From the NCBI GenBank assembly GCA_021812865.1, contig JAKAMP010000093.1, forward strand, positions 1 through 8,514: 8,514 nucleotides of DNA, read 5' to 3'. A model generated the notes under the pieces. It saw only the letters and a program-made list of their open reading frames with translations. It was not told the DNA's origin and did no database searches. Made by a program: the position numbers and the translations under genes. Below, piece after piece: positions 1-7,308 of this stretch (the stretch's first letter is position 1; each line of letters begins with the position of its first letter). The DNA comes from Bacteroidota bacterium (GTDB taxonomy: Bacteria; Bacteroidota; Bacteroidia; Bacteroidales; JAAYUG01).

Positions 1-15
1 TGAATACCTTTGTTC

Positions 16-861
16 TTAGTATTCCCAAAGATCGTGTTCAAAGTCGAAGATATAATTTTTAATTCTTTCTGACTCGTAAAGTACATCCATACCCCTGGCA
101 TAGTCAATGACTGGCCTATTGTCGTATGCATTGGATTCCTGGTAAATATAGCTAGAGAATCTCCTTTGCGTAAACATATCATCAAAGGAGATGGACTGTG
201 AATTATTGTTGGGATTAAAGGTTTCGTGGCTTGCGAAAAGCTTCCTATAGTCAGGGTAATAAATCCAGCAAACGCGTTTCTGCTCCTGAACATCGGTGGG
301 TTGTCCGTTCACTTCTTTGAATGATACACGGATGGGGCAGAGACCCAAGATGCGAACCTGCAGAGTAGAATAGTTACGATCGAAGAACCATTCTTCCTTG
401 ATCATTATCTTGGTAACTTCTTCGGGACGGATATCTTTGGGCACCACTTGTAACTGGCCGTTCACCATGACTGAATCGACACCGCCGCCCAGGACTTTAT
501 CCACATCGTCTTTCCGGGTTTCTTCAGTGAATTCATTTTTGAAATCTTTGGCGCTGTATACGGTGAGTCCTTCCTTGATGCCCATCAGAATCAGGCTAAC
601 CAGGTTCATCCTGTCGCCATTCATATTTTTAATGGTAGCAAGAGGATAATAGTAAGGAAGGTTCATTTTTTCCTTCAGGTCCATCACCCTCCAGATTTTC
701 TTTGACCACATCACATCGGCCTCCCTGGTATATGGATAGGGCACGGGTCTGTTTTCCTTTACGTGTATTGGAGTATAGACCTCTTCTCTCTGCGAATAGC
801 TGTTGCTATTAAATGCCAATAACATGAACAGGCCTGCGAAGAATACATGAACACTTTTCAT
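16..861 (-). CDS. gldN: GldN/PorN, periplasmic ring protein of the type IX secretion system
   Basis: The 281-residue product partners GldK: in P. gingivalis PorK and PorN form large rings attached to the inner face of the outer membrane, and the GldL-GldM motor contacts them from below. Residues 1-23 look like a signal peptide (hydrophobic FFAGLFMLLAF, then SNSYS before QREE), with no lipobox cysteine, so the protein should be soluble in the periplasm. Family landmarks are DVMWSKKIWRVMDLKEKMN at 49-67, the EEWFFD segment at 156-161 followed by RILGLCPIR at 170-178, and the tyrosine-rich tail. The length is close to other GldN proteins. The ATG follows the gldM stop by 14 bases; an AGGA sits only 3 bases before it, too near to be a normal Shine-Dalgarno. 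It is the last gene in view, and only 15 bases follow the stop, so a gldO-like paralogue or a terminator beyond the edge cannot be judged. The name is firm. Confidence 0.95.
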   Translation of the reverse strand: MKSVHVFFAGLFMLLAFNSNSYSQREEVYTPIHVKENRPVPYPYTREADVMWSKKIWRVMDLKEKMNLPYYYPLATIKNMNGDRMNLVSLILMGIKEGLTVYSAKDFKNEFTEETRKDDVDKVLGGGVDSVMVNGQLQVVPKDIRPEEVTKIMIKEEWFFDRNYSTLQVRILGLCPIRVSFKEVNGQPTDVQEQKRVCWIYYPDYRKLFASHETFNPNNNSQSISFDDMFTQRRFSSYIYQESNAYDNRPVIDYARGMDVLYESERIKNYIFDFEHDLWEY

Positions 862-875
862 TGTTCCTGATTTTA

Positions 876-2501
876 TTAATTGATTTTAAAGTCAATGGTG
901 CCAATATTTCGGGTTGATCCGTCAGGACCAATCGCTCTGATATCCTGGAAATAAATTCTTTGTCCTCTCGAGATGGATCTGATCAGATCTTTCTGAGCAG
1001 CGGTAATCTGATCATTGTTAGACGTTTCTTCTTTGGCAAATCCGCTCTGAGTAATGGAAACTGTAAAAGATGTAATGCGGAAAGGCGCCTGGAAATCACT
1101 ACCTTCCAATTCAGCAACCACCATGGTTTGTGCAGAAAGAATGTTTTTTGCAATTACTCCCCCTTTCTGACCGGCAACTTTGGCCACAGGATCAGGCAGC
1201 GCTTTTACCCTGAATTCCTTGGTACCCATGTTTTTTCGCTGACCATTGCCCTGGTCGGCAAAAACAGTTATCAAGGCGTTGCCGATCCTGGCAGGGTTCA
1301 CAATATAACTGGGTCCAACTCTCTTGATACTTCCCTGTGAAATCTGGGGAATGATCTTGTCGGCTGCTGTACCTGAAGCGGCGATTTCCACCGGGTTATC
1401 AACTCCAAGGTAAAATACGTTCATTTTAAGAGGAGAGACAGTAGCCGAAGGTTCTGCAACGGTATAGGAGGCTTCGAACGGTTTTTTAATGTCGGCTCCG
1501 CCGGTAGGCGATTTCAGCACAATGAGGCCTCCCCATTTGCGGTCGCCGATGGTGCCAGCTCCGACTTTATATACGCCTTGGCCTTTTTCAAAAGTACTGA
1601 TGGAATCGTATGAACCTTTCATCACGTAGTCAATGGTTCCGTCGGGCAATACTTTTTTGTCATAGGAACCGATGAGGATACGCGGGGGTTGGGTTGTATC
1701 GAATGCAGCAATAAACAGGCGTGCTTCATAGCTGTCGCCCCTGATGACGTAATTCGATTTGGGCAGAACAATGGCTTCAAGCTGGTTGAATTTGAACGCG
1801 CTTGCATCGATCTGGGAATAGAGATAGCGGAGAACATCCGATTCGGCGTTCCTGATGTTGCTTTGCAGGGATGAAAGGATAGTAATTACCGCAATTAAGG
1901 GCAGGTGTTCAAAATGCTCGGATACCCAGGTATGGATAACACCATCTGCTACAGGAGGATCGCTGGTGTCGAGATCTTTATTCAAAGATTCTTTTATGGT
2001 GGGCGCATTGTCGGCGATAAGACCAATTAGAAATTCACGGTAATCTTTAATATTAGCTTTCAGGCCAACGCCTTTGCCATTATTATTATCGCCTACCATG
2101 ATTTGCGCAGGAATATCCAAATTATCTTTTGCCTTGAGTTTCATTCCAAGGATTTGCCCATCTTTTATAGCTTCCGGGTTTTCGCCGTCCGATTTCCTTA
2201 CGATTTCGAATTTCAGTTGTTGCATATAATCGTAAAGTTGGTCGGAACGTTTTTTCACTTCAAGGGCGTAATCTTTCCATTTGGTGACTTTCTGGGGATT
2301 TTCAATGGCTTTTTGTTCAAATTCTTTGTAGATACTCTGGTTTTTCTCCACGAAGTTTTTGGTGGTTTTTGTCAACCCCTCGTCAACAATAACAAAAGCA
2401 TCGAGCACATCTTTAGATACGTTGAGTGCCAGCAAAGCTGTCAGCACCAAGTACATCATGCCGATCATTTTTTGCCTCGGGGTTTCTTTACCGTGTGCCA
2501 T
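876..2501 (-). CDS. gldM: GldM/PorM, inner-membrane motor shaft of the type IX secretion system
   Basis: GldM is the rotor or shaft of the T9SS and gliding motor. A dimer has its transmembrane helices inside the GldL pentamer and spans the periplasm to reach the GldK-GldN ring. The 541-residue product opens with a short cytoplasmic stretch holding TPRQKM, including Arg9, the position known to matter in Flavobacterium GldM. One transmembrane helix follows (about 12-27, MIGMMYLVLTALLALN). The periplasmic part fits the family's four domains: a helical first domain (about 30-220), then beta domains at about 225-345, 350-435 and 436-541. The third contains the signature FYLGVDNPVEIAASG (363-377), and the last starts with PDPVAKVAG and GG. 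No signal peptidase site is expected, because the helix stays as an anchor. The start is 23 bases after the gldL stop. The length is slightly above the roughly 515 residues of characterised members. Identity is firm; domain limits are estimates. Confidence 0.96.
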   Translation of the reverse strand: MAHGKETPRQKMIGMMYLVLTALLALNVSKDVLDAFVIVDEGLTKTTKNFVEKNQSIYKEFEQKAIENPQKVTKWKDYALEVKKRSDQLYDYMQQLKFEIVRKSDGENPEAIKDGQILGMKLKAKDNLDIPAQIMVGDNNNGKGVGLKANIKDYREFLIGLIADNAPTIKESLNKDLDTSDPPVADGVIHTWVSEHFEHLPLIAVITILSSLQSNIRNAESDVLRYLYSQIDASAFKFNQLEAIVLPKSNYVIRGDSYEARLFIAAFDTTQPPRILIGSYDKKVLPDGTIDYVMKGSYDSISTFEKGQGVYKVGAGTIGDRKWGGLIVLKSPTGGADIKKPFEASYTVAEPSATVSPLKMNVFYLGVDNPVEIAASGTAADKIIPQISQGSIKRVGPSYIVNPARIGNALITVFADQGNGQRKNMGTKEFRVKALPDPVAKVAGQKGGVIAKNILSAQTMVVAELEGSDFQAPFRITSFTVSITQSGFAKEETSNNDQITAAQKDLIRSISRGQRIYFQDIRAIGPDGSTRNIGTIDFKIN

Positions 2502-2524
2502 AGTGCATCTTTTCGGTTAGTGGG

Positions 2525-3493
2525 TTATTTCTTACTTCCCACATTCATGGCTGAAAGCATGTTGCCATAAATGGTATTGAGTGAAGACAGGTTATCGCTC
2601 AGTTTGGCAATTTCGGACTTGTACCTTGTGGTTTCATCAACCGATGCATGAAGGTTTTTGAGCATCTGATCGAATCCACCGTACAGTTGCTGGTTTGCCT
2701 TAATATGGTCGTTCTGTTCCTTCATTTGCAGTTCGTAAACGGCATTGAGGGCAGAAAGATTTTTATTAAGGTTTTCGAGCTGTCCTGTATAAGCTTTGCT
2801 GCCACTGGAAATGGAATCATAATATGACCCTACCGATTGTGTAAGCTTATCATAAGAATCAGAAAGGTGAGAACCTGATTTTTCAATCTGGCTCTGAATT
2901 TCCTGTCCGGATTTCATCACCACCTCTGCAGTTTTCTGGTATGTGTCGGAGAGCTGCCCAACCGATTGCTGGAGGGTTTGGCTGGAAGCTTCATAAGATT
3001 GGGTTAATGTACCGAGAGATTGTGCGGCGCTCTTGAAATTGTTCACATATTCGTTTGTTGCAACAGATGCATCGGCAATTTCCGACATTTTCGTTGCAGT
3101 TGAATTCATTTTGTGCAGTCCTTCACCCAGTTTGTTGAAATCTTCACTGGTGATGGAGGACTGGCTTACAATCTGGTCAAATCTTTCCAGTACAGAGCCT
3201 GCTCTTCCGCTGGTAAGACTTTCCCTGTAACTATCCATATCGTCGGGATCGGTCATACCGGCAAGTTCCGGGTATACCAGGGTCCAGTCGAGTTCTTCAT
3301 GTAAGGGTTCGAAAGCCGAGAAGAAAAAGATGATGGCTTCGGTACATAGACCCATAGTAATCATAAGACCTGCCATGGGCCAGTGCTGGATTTTAAACAG
3401 AGCGCCAATGATAACGACGGACGCGCCAAATCCATATAATTTGGCCATGAAGGCTTTCCAACCAGTGGTTTGGACAATTTCGGTAAGATTCAT
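2525..3493 (-). CDS. gldL: GldL/PorL, inner-membrane proton-channel stator of the type IX secretion system
   Basis: GldL forms a pentamer around the GldM helices and converts proton motive force into motion. The 322-residue product has two transmembrane helices (about 14-34 and 39-61) joined by a tight IQHWP turn. Glu52 in helix 2 (LCTEAIIFFF) matches the key membrane glutamate, Glu49 in Flavobacterium johnsoniae; Tyr20, Lys34 and His37 match the other polar residues of that site. The conserved EELDWTLVYPELAGM (66-80) follows. Residues about 100-322 form a long cytoplasmic region rich in Ser, Gln and Leu, predicted helical and probably coiled-coil, with two internal repeats: LSDxYxK at 181 and 210, and the motif NLSxLNxxY at 245 and 301. 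The length is nearer to P. gingivalis PorL (about 310) than to F. johnsoniae GldL (about 215). The start is 18 bases after the gldK stop and has no clear Shine-Dalgarno. Identity is firm. Confidence 0.96.
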   Translation of the reverse strand: MNLTEIVQTTGWKAFMAKLYGFGASVVIIGALFKIQHWPMAGLMITMGLCTEAIIFFFSAFEPLHEELDWTLVYPELAGMTDPDDMDSYRESLTSGRAGSVLERFDQIVSQSSITSEDFNKLGEGLHKMNSTATKMSEIADASVATNEYVNNFKSAAQSLGTLTQSYEASSQTLQQSVGQLSDTYQKTAEVVMKSGQEIQSQIEKSGSHLSDSYDKLTQSVGSYYDSISSGSKAYTGQLENLNKNLSALNAVYELQMKEQNDHIKANQQLYGGFDQMLKNLHASVDETTRYKSEIAKLSDNLSSLNTIYGNMLSAMNVGSKK

Positions 3494-3511
3494 AGTAGCG
3501 TGGGTTTTCTG

Positions 3512-4837
3512 TTAGTTACCTAGATATGAACGTACGCAGCGGAATCCAATATATGACTTGGCTGTATCCTGGTATTCATAGGTACGGGTTGAGCACTGCA
3601 GATAATAAGCAATATCTTTCCATGAGCCACCCCTGATTACCTTTCTCTTCATTACAGGAGGATCATTGGGTCTTGCATTGTATTTATAATCGGGGTTCAG
3701 GTCGTGGGTGAAAACATAGGCCGATGCGTCATAAGCATTGGCGGTCCATTCAGCTACGTTGCCGGCCATGTCATACAGTCCGAATTCATTGGGATCATAT
3801 GTACCTACTTTTACGGTAGTGAGGCCACCATCGTCAGCGTAGTTGCCTCTGAGGGGTTTGAAGTTCGCCAGGAAGCAGCCGATATAGTTACGCGTATACA
3901 TACCACCCCAGGGGTACATCGAAAGAGGAACACCACCACGGGCTGCATATTCCCATTCACTTTCAGTGGGGAGCCTGTAATCCTGAACAGTATACTTTCC
4001 ATCTTTGAGCAATGCTTCGTTCATATAACGGGAACGCCATATGCAGAAAGCAGTAGCCTGTTTCCAGCTAACACCAACCACTGGATAGTCATCGTAAGCA
4101 GGATGATTGAAATAAAGGTTAGTCATGGGTTCATTGAAAGAATAGGAGAAATCGTGCACCCAGCAGAGAGTATCGGGGTAGACATTGATCCTGTCGCGGA
4201 AAATAAAGGATTTACGGCTGGTGATATCCACCTTTTCTCCTTCATTGTTATAAACAAAACCCTGGTACTGGTTGGTTGCAAAATTGAAGCGGTTGCTCTT
4301 CTGTGCAGCCTGCTGCAGGTCAATCCAGTAATACTCGTACATCAGCTTGCGGGTATCCAGTTCCTTGCGGCCAAAGAATCTTTCATCAGGCTTGTAATAG
4401 AGCTCATCAAGAACTGTGGCAGTAGCTTCATCTTTCATGTCGATCTTTTCATCCCAGTTGATCAGAGGGGGATCGATGGCATTGCCTGCTTCATCCTGGG
4501 AGATCAGAAAGGCCTCGTTCTGTTCACCCAGCATACGCCTGGAAATAGAGTCGCGAACCCAGTAAACAAACTGACGGTATTCGTTATTGGTAATTTCAGT
4601 TTCATCCATCCAGAAGGCATCCAAAGAAACCGTTTTTGAGCCGTTGTTTTCTCCCCAGGATACATCCTGATCGCTCGGGCCCATGGTAAAACTTCCCTGA
4701 GGAATGAAAACCATACCAAACGGATTTGGTTCAGAGTATTTATCTCTTCCCGGAACGCCTGTAAGTTCTCCGTTGTTTACGCTTCCACAACTGCTGATCA
4801 ATCCGATGAGTAAGCTTAGGCCAATTACTTTTTTCAT
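3512..4837 (-). CDS. gldK: GldK/PorK, outer-membrane ring lipoprotein of the type IX secretion system
   Basis: GldK is the lipoprotein that, with GldN, builds the periplasmic ring of the T9SS. The 441-residue product begins with a lipoprotein signal peptide: MKK, a hydrophobic stretch, then the lipobox ISSC with Cys17 as the lipidated residue. The rest has the formylglycine-generating enzyme (sulfatase-modifying factor) fold. Its signatures are GMVFIPQGSFTMG (41-53), DETEITNNEYRQFV (78-91), VVGVSWKQATAFCIW (253-267), YRLPTESEWEYAARGG (287-302), GLYDMAGNVAEW (353-364), RGGSW (402-406) and IGFRCVRSY (430-438). An insertion of about 130 residues (100-230) separates the first and second blocks. 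The two catalytic cysteines expected shortly after the GGSW element are absent (KDIAYYLQ follows), so the fold should be structural here. The ATG lies 83 bases after porP. The long downstream partner genes, spaced by 14-23 bases, indicate one operon. Confidence 0.96.
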   Translation of the reverse strand: MKKVIGLSLLIGLISSCGSVNNGELTGVPGRDKYSEPNPFGMVFIPQGSFTMGPSDQDVSWGENNGSKTVSLDAFWMDETEITNNEYRQFVYWVRDSISRRMLGEQNEAFLISQDEAGNAIDPPLINWDEKIDMKDEATATVLDELYYKPDERFFGRKELDTRKLMYEYYWIDLQQAAQKSNRFNFATNQYQGFVYNNEGEKVDITSRKSFIFRDRINVYPDTLCWVHDFSYSFNEPMTNLYFNHPAYDDYPVVGVSWKQATAFCIWRSRYMNEALLKDGKYTVQDYRLPTESEWEYAARGGVPLSMYPWGGMYTRNYIGCFLANFKPLRGNYADDGGLTTVKVGTYDPNEFGLYDMAGNVAEWTANAYDASAYVFTHDLNPDYKYNARPNDPPVMKRKVIRGGSWKDIAYYLQCSTRTYEYQDTAKSYIGFRCVRSYLGN

Positions 4838-4893
4838 AGCTCGTTAGGTGTTATATCCTGCTAATTACGATGTATTGCTAAATAAAGGTTATC

Positions 4894-4927
4894 CAAAATT
4901 TTCATAAAAATATATAAATTTTACAAA
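4894..4927 (-). promoter_or_regulatory. Weak candidate internal promoter before gldK
   Basis: On the minus strand TTTG (4927-4924, next to the porP stop) is followed after 22 bases by AAATTTTG (4901-4894), one base off TAnnTTTG. The spacing equals that of the porP candidate. It would let gldKLMN be transcribed apart from porP. The 83-base gap is very AT-rich, so such a match can easily arise by chance, and the gap may simply be an untranslated spacer inside one operon. Confidence 0.25.
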
Positions 4928-5856
4928 ATTCTCACACTTTTATATTTTTGGGGTGTTTTTTCAACCTTTACGTTGAAGCAGTATCCAAGAACGATTTCGG
5001 TGGTTCCTGAACTGTAATGCCTCAGATCTGAAGTGCCAAAGTCATACGAGCAACCCACTTTCAGACCGTTGAAGAGTTCCACGCCGAGAAGCGCAATGAA
5101 AGCATCCCCGGCTCTATATGAAACGCCTCCCCAGAATCTTTTATTGTATACTACGTTTGTATTCAGCGTAAGGTTATATAATTTTCCATCCGTTTCTAAG
5201 TAAGCCGAAGGCCTGAGTTCGATCAAGGGATTGGGTAGAACAAAGCGGTAACCGGCCAGCACATTATATTGCCTGGGCAACTGAACGTATCCTTTCTGGA
5301 ATTTTATCTGAGGCTGAAGCACATGAGCGGTTGAAATGCCCATGTAGAGGTCATCGTTTTTGTAATATACACCAAAACCCAGGTCAAAGCCAAAGGCGCT
5401 TTCATTTGTACCCGGTATAAGCACATCACCCGATTCCGGAGTCTGGGGGGTAACCCAGGTGGCCTGGAATTTACTGTTAAGGAATCCCAGGTTCACGCCA
5501 ATTCCCAGCTTCCCTTTCCTGAGATCGAGTTTATATGAATAATCAGCGTTGAATCCTATATTCTTTTGAAAACCCAGGTTGTCACTCAGAACGGAAAGTC
5601 CCACGCCACTGTTAATCCCGAATGGTTTGACTGGAGCATTGGCGTTGAAAATGAAAGTCTGCGGTGCACCGGTAATATTCATCCATTGGTTGCGGTATGC
5701 CCCGTTCAGACATATCACATCGTTAATGCCTGCATAGGCAGGATTAATCGCCAACTGGTTAAACATGTACTGACTGTAATTCGGATCCTGCTGGGCAATG
5801 ACATTGCCCGTAAGGAACAAAAACAATAAAATTTCTATACCGGTTGTTTTCTCCAT
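4921..5856 (-). CDS. porP: PorP/SprF-family outer-membrane beta-barrel protein
   Basis: This is an outer-membrane barrel of the PorP/SprF family. Members work with the T9SS: PorP is needed for secretion in P. gingivalis, and SprF is needed to export the adhesin SprB in F. johnsoniae. The 311-residue product has a signal peptide (about 1-21, cleavage likely after VIA). Straight after it is the family hallmark QQDPNYSQYMFNQLAINPAY followed by AG (22-42), then YRNQWMNITGAPQTF (54-68). The remainder is alternating beta-strand sequence with aromatic-glycine patterns (GFDLGFGVYY, YRFVLPNP, FWGGVSYRAGDAF, VGCSYDFG, EIVLGYCF). The ATG is the only credible start, since an in-frame TGA lies 24 bases upstream with no other start codon between. 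Bacteroidota genomes often hold many paralogues. Position directly before gldK, as in P. gingivalis, favours the housekeeping PorP over an adhesin-specific SprF, but this is inference. Confidence 0.92.
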   Translation of the reverse strand: MEKTTGIEILLFLFLTGNVIAQQDPNYSQYMFNQLAINPAYAGINDVICLNGAYRNQWMNITGAPQTFIFNANAPVKPFGINSGVGLSVLSDNLGFQKNIGFNADYSYKLDLRKGKLGIGVNLGFLNSKFQATWVTPQTPESGDVLIPGTNESAFGFDLGFGVYYKNDDLYMGISTAHVLQPQIKFQKGYVQLPRQYNVLAGYRFVLPNPLIELRPSAYLETDGKLYNLTLNTNVVYNKRFWGGVSYRAGDAFIALLGVELFNGLKVGCSYDFGTSDLRHYSSGTTEIVLGYCFNVKVEKTPQKYKSVRIL

Positions 5857-5931
5857 CCAATAAGTCTGCCTGTTATTTCAAGATTTGACAAGCCATGAAG
5901 TGGTAAAATAAGTAAAAATATTGAATCCAAG

Positions 5932-5964
5932 CAAATTTATTAACAGAAAATTGTTAATAAGCAA
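5932..5964 (-). promoter_or_regulatory. Candidate Bacteroidota promoter for porP-gldKLMN
   Basis: On the minus strand TAAATTTG (5939-5932) is a perfect match to the Bacteroidota -7 element TAnnTTTG. A TTG (5964-5962, in the context GTTG) lies 22 bases upstream of it, within the 17-23 base range described for Flavobacterium. Transcription would begin near 5926, leaving a leader of roughly 70 bases before the porP ATG. The position in the largest non-coding gap, facing porP, supports it. The elements are short and AT-rich, so chance remains possible. Confidence 0.55.
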
Positions 5965-6024
5965 CGACTTCATTAATCTGCCAAAGTGATATATTTACCT
6001 AGCTGAAAATCAATGAATTTAAGC

Positions 6025-6107
6025 TTAAAATTAAACCACCTTGCCTATGAATGGAAAGCCTTTTCATGTTTGAAGGGCCTGGGAAAGACAGGGTGGTTGA
6101 ATTTAAA
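6025..6107 (-). terminator. Imperfect inverted repeat, possible terminator of the topA unit
   Basis: The arms 6025-6043 and 6089-6107 pair at 16 of 19 positions, including an uninterrupted ACCACC/GGTGGT core with flanking A/T pairs. The start of the structure is 34 bases past the ureohydrolase-like stop. The 45-base loop can itself form a small hairpin (CCTTT at 6059 against AAGGG ending at 6077). On the minus strand the 3' arm runs into GGTGGTTTAATTTTAA, which is T-rich but not a clean T-run. It could end transcription from topA before porP, but the long loop makes it an untypical intrinsic terminator. The pairing is seen; the role is inferred. Confidence 0.4.
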
Positions 6108-6141
6108 TCGGAACCGTTATTTCAGAGGAGTACACGGGATT

Positions 6142-7305
6142 TCAGTTCATCTTCTGGAAAAGTTTCCACCAGCGATCAGGGATGTTTTGTGACGAAGCCG
6201 TTTTGTAGTCTTCCTCGGAACAGGATGCAATGAGACTTGTTCCTGATTTTCCATGTATTACAGGTACTTCCATCCACCAGCGTTCCGTAGTGAGGCTTTT
6301 ATAAAATACGAGGTCATGTACCTGCTCGTTTCGGATGATGAACTTTTTAAAACCGGGGTTTTCGGAAGAAGGCATTTCAAGGGATCTCTGTCCCAGGCCT
6401 TCAAGAAAATACCATATGAGTTGTGAGGCCAGATGGGCGGAAATGTCTTGAGGATCGAAAGCCGGATTAGTTTCAAACAGTCCGAAAATCCTGAGATTCT
6501 GGCTTAACCCTGCATACCTGGCTATTTGTGATATTTCCTCGCCATAAAGTCCGTTTGGTGAAGGATTATAAAAGCCTGGAGCATCAGAAAACCTTACCGA
6601 TCGCATGTCGAGACTTAGTATATGTGAATCCCTTAAAACAGGTTCTGTTTCTTTGATCGAGGACCTCATCTGGCCCAGGCGCAGGGAATAATGGAGATGA
6701 TCTTCCAGAAAGGAAAGGTGGTCGTGTTCAACAAAATACTGCTGTTGTGCGAGGTTGCTGTATGAGAACAGGTAAGACTTGCCATGCAGTATTCCGTTAA
6801 GATAATTGGTAGATGAAACCGGATCCTTTGATGGTTTTACATCGAAGTCAAGGTGAGAATCGACGGTACAAAGGTTGTATTTCTTTTTCATGTCGCCCCA
6901 TGCCTGGCATGCAGGAAGAGTGAGGTACTGCGGACCTCCCATGATGATACACACCATATCGTGTTCGAGCAGTTCACGTACCGCATCGCGTATGCCAAAC
7001 AAGGTATCTTCAACCGATCCTCCTGTTTTCAGGTTACCCAGGTCGTAAATCCTTGTTTTGGCATTGATTTTGATGAGCTGGTAAAGTTTGTTCCTAATTT
7101 TATCAGGACCTTGGAAACAACCTGTATTCAGTGTATTCCTTCCTTCAGGAACACCGAAAAGAGCTACCTGGTGCTGTGACAGGTTGGAAATGGGCTGGCT
7201 GGGGGTGTGTGTAGTGATATTTCTACAAAAGGCGTTCGGGTTATCGAGAATATGATGTTCTGGTTTATCTAAGCTTACAGGGTCAAAATAGTCGTTGAGG
7301 TTCAT
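6142..7305 (-). CDS. Ureohydrolase (arginase/formimidoylglutamase)-fold protein with altered metal site, probable pseudoenzyme
   Basis: This 387-residue protein has the arginase/agmatinase/formimidoylglutamase fold. Visible signatures are ALFGVPEG (48-55), the GCFQGPDKIR segment (62-71), DLGNL (88-92), IMGGPQYLT (121-129), VDSHLDFD (148-155), SLDMRS (231-236) and FETNPAFD (277-284). Active members hold two manganese ions with the histidine of GGDH, the three acidic or histidine positions of DAHxD, and both aspartates of SxDxD. Here Asp149, His151, Asp153 and Asp233 remain, but GGDH has become GGPQ (Gln126) and the second SxDxD aspartate is Arg235. A manganese hydrolase activity is therefore doubtful. 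A C-terminal extension of about 75 residues, with WW at 343-344 and PDRWWKLF at 376-383, lies outside the usual fold. The ATG is 3 bases after the topA stop, so translation is probably coupled. Automatic annotation may call it formimidoylglutamase; no histidine-degradation genes are nearby. The fold is secure, the function unknown. Confidence 0.8.
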   Translation of the reverse strand: MNLNDYFDPVSLDKPEHHILDNPNAFCRNITTHTPSQPISNLSQHQVALFGVPEGRNTLNTGCFQGPDKIRNKLYQLIKINAKTRIYDLGNLKTGGSVEDTLFGIRDAVRELLEHDMVCIIMGGPQYLTLPACQAWGDMKKKYNLCTVDSHLDFDVKPSKDPVSSTNYLNGILHGKSYLFSYSNLAQQQYFVEHDHLSFLEDHLHYSLRLGQMRSSIKETEPVLRDSHILSLDMRSVRFSDAPGFYNPSPNGLYGEEISQIARYAGLSQNLRIFGLFETNPAFDPQDISAHLASQLIWYFLEGLGQRSLEMPSSENPGFKKFIIRNEQVHDLVFYKSLTTERWWMEVPVIHGKSGTSLIASCSEEDYKTASSQNIPDRWWKLFQKMN

Positions 7306-7308
7306 GGA

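Noticed and set aside
2103..2570. A plus-strand frame spanning the gldM/gldL junction.
   Set aside because: It overlaps both genes in antisense, is rich in Phe and His as expected from reversed Lys- and Met-rich coding, and has no recognised domain.
3704..4639. A 311-codon open frame on the plus strand, opposite gldK.
   Set aside because: It lies wholly antisense to a clear gldK, has no recognisable domain or signal peptide, and its composition is what the reverse of this gene would give.
16..5856. The porP-gldKLMN cluster as a new system.
   Set aside because: Every gene matches a well described T9SS or gliding component, in an order already known from P. gingivalis.
6051..6233. A 60-codon plus-strand frame in the gap before porP.
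   Set aside because: About half of it overlaps the ureohydrolase-like gene in antisense and the rest covers the inverted repeat; no ribosome site or known family.
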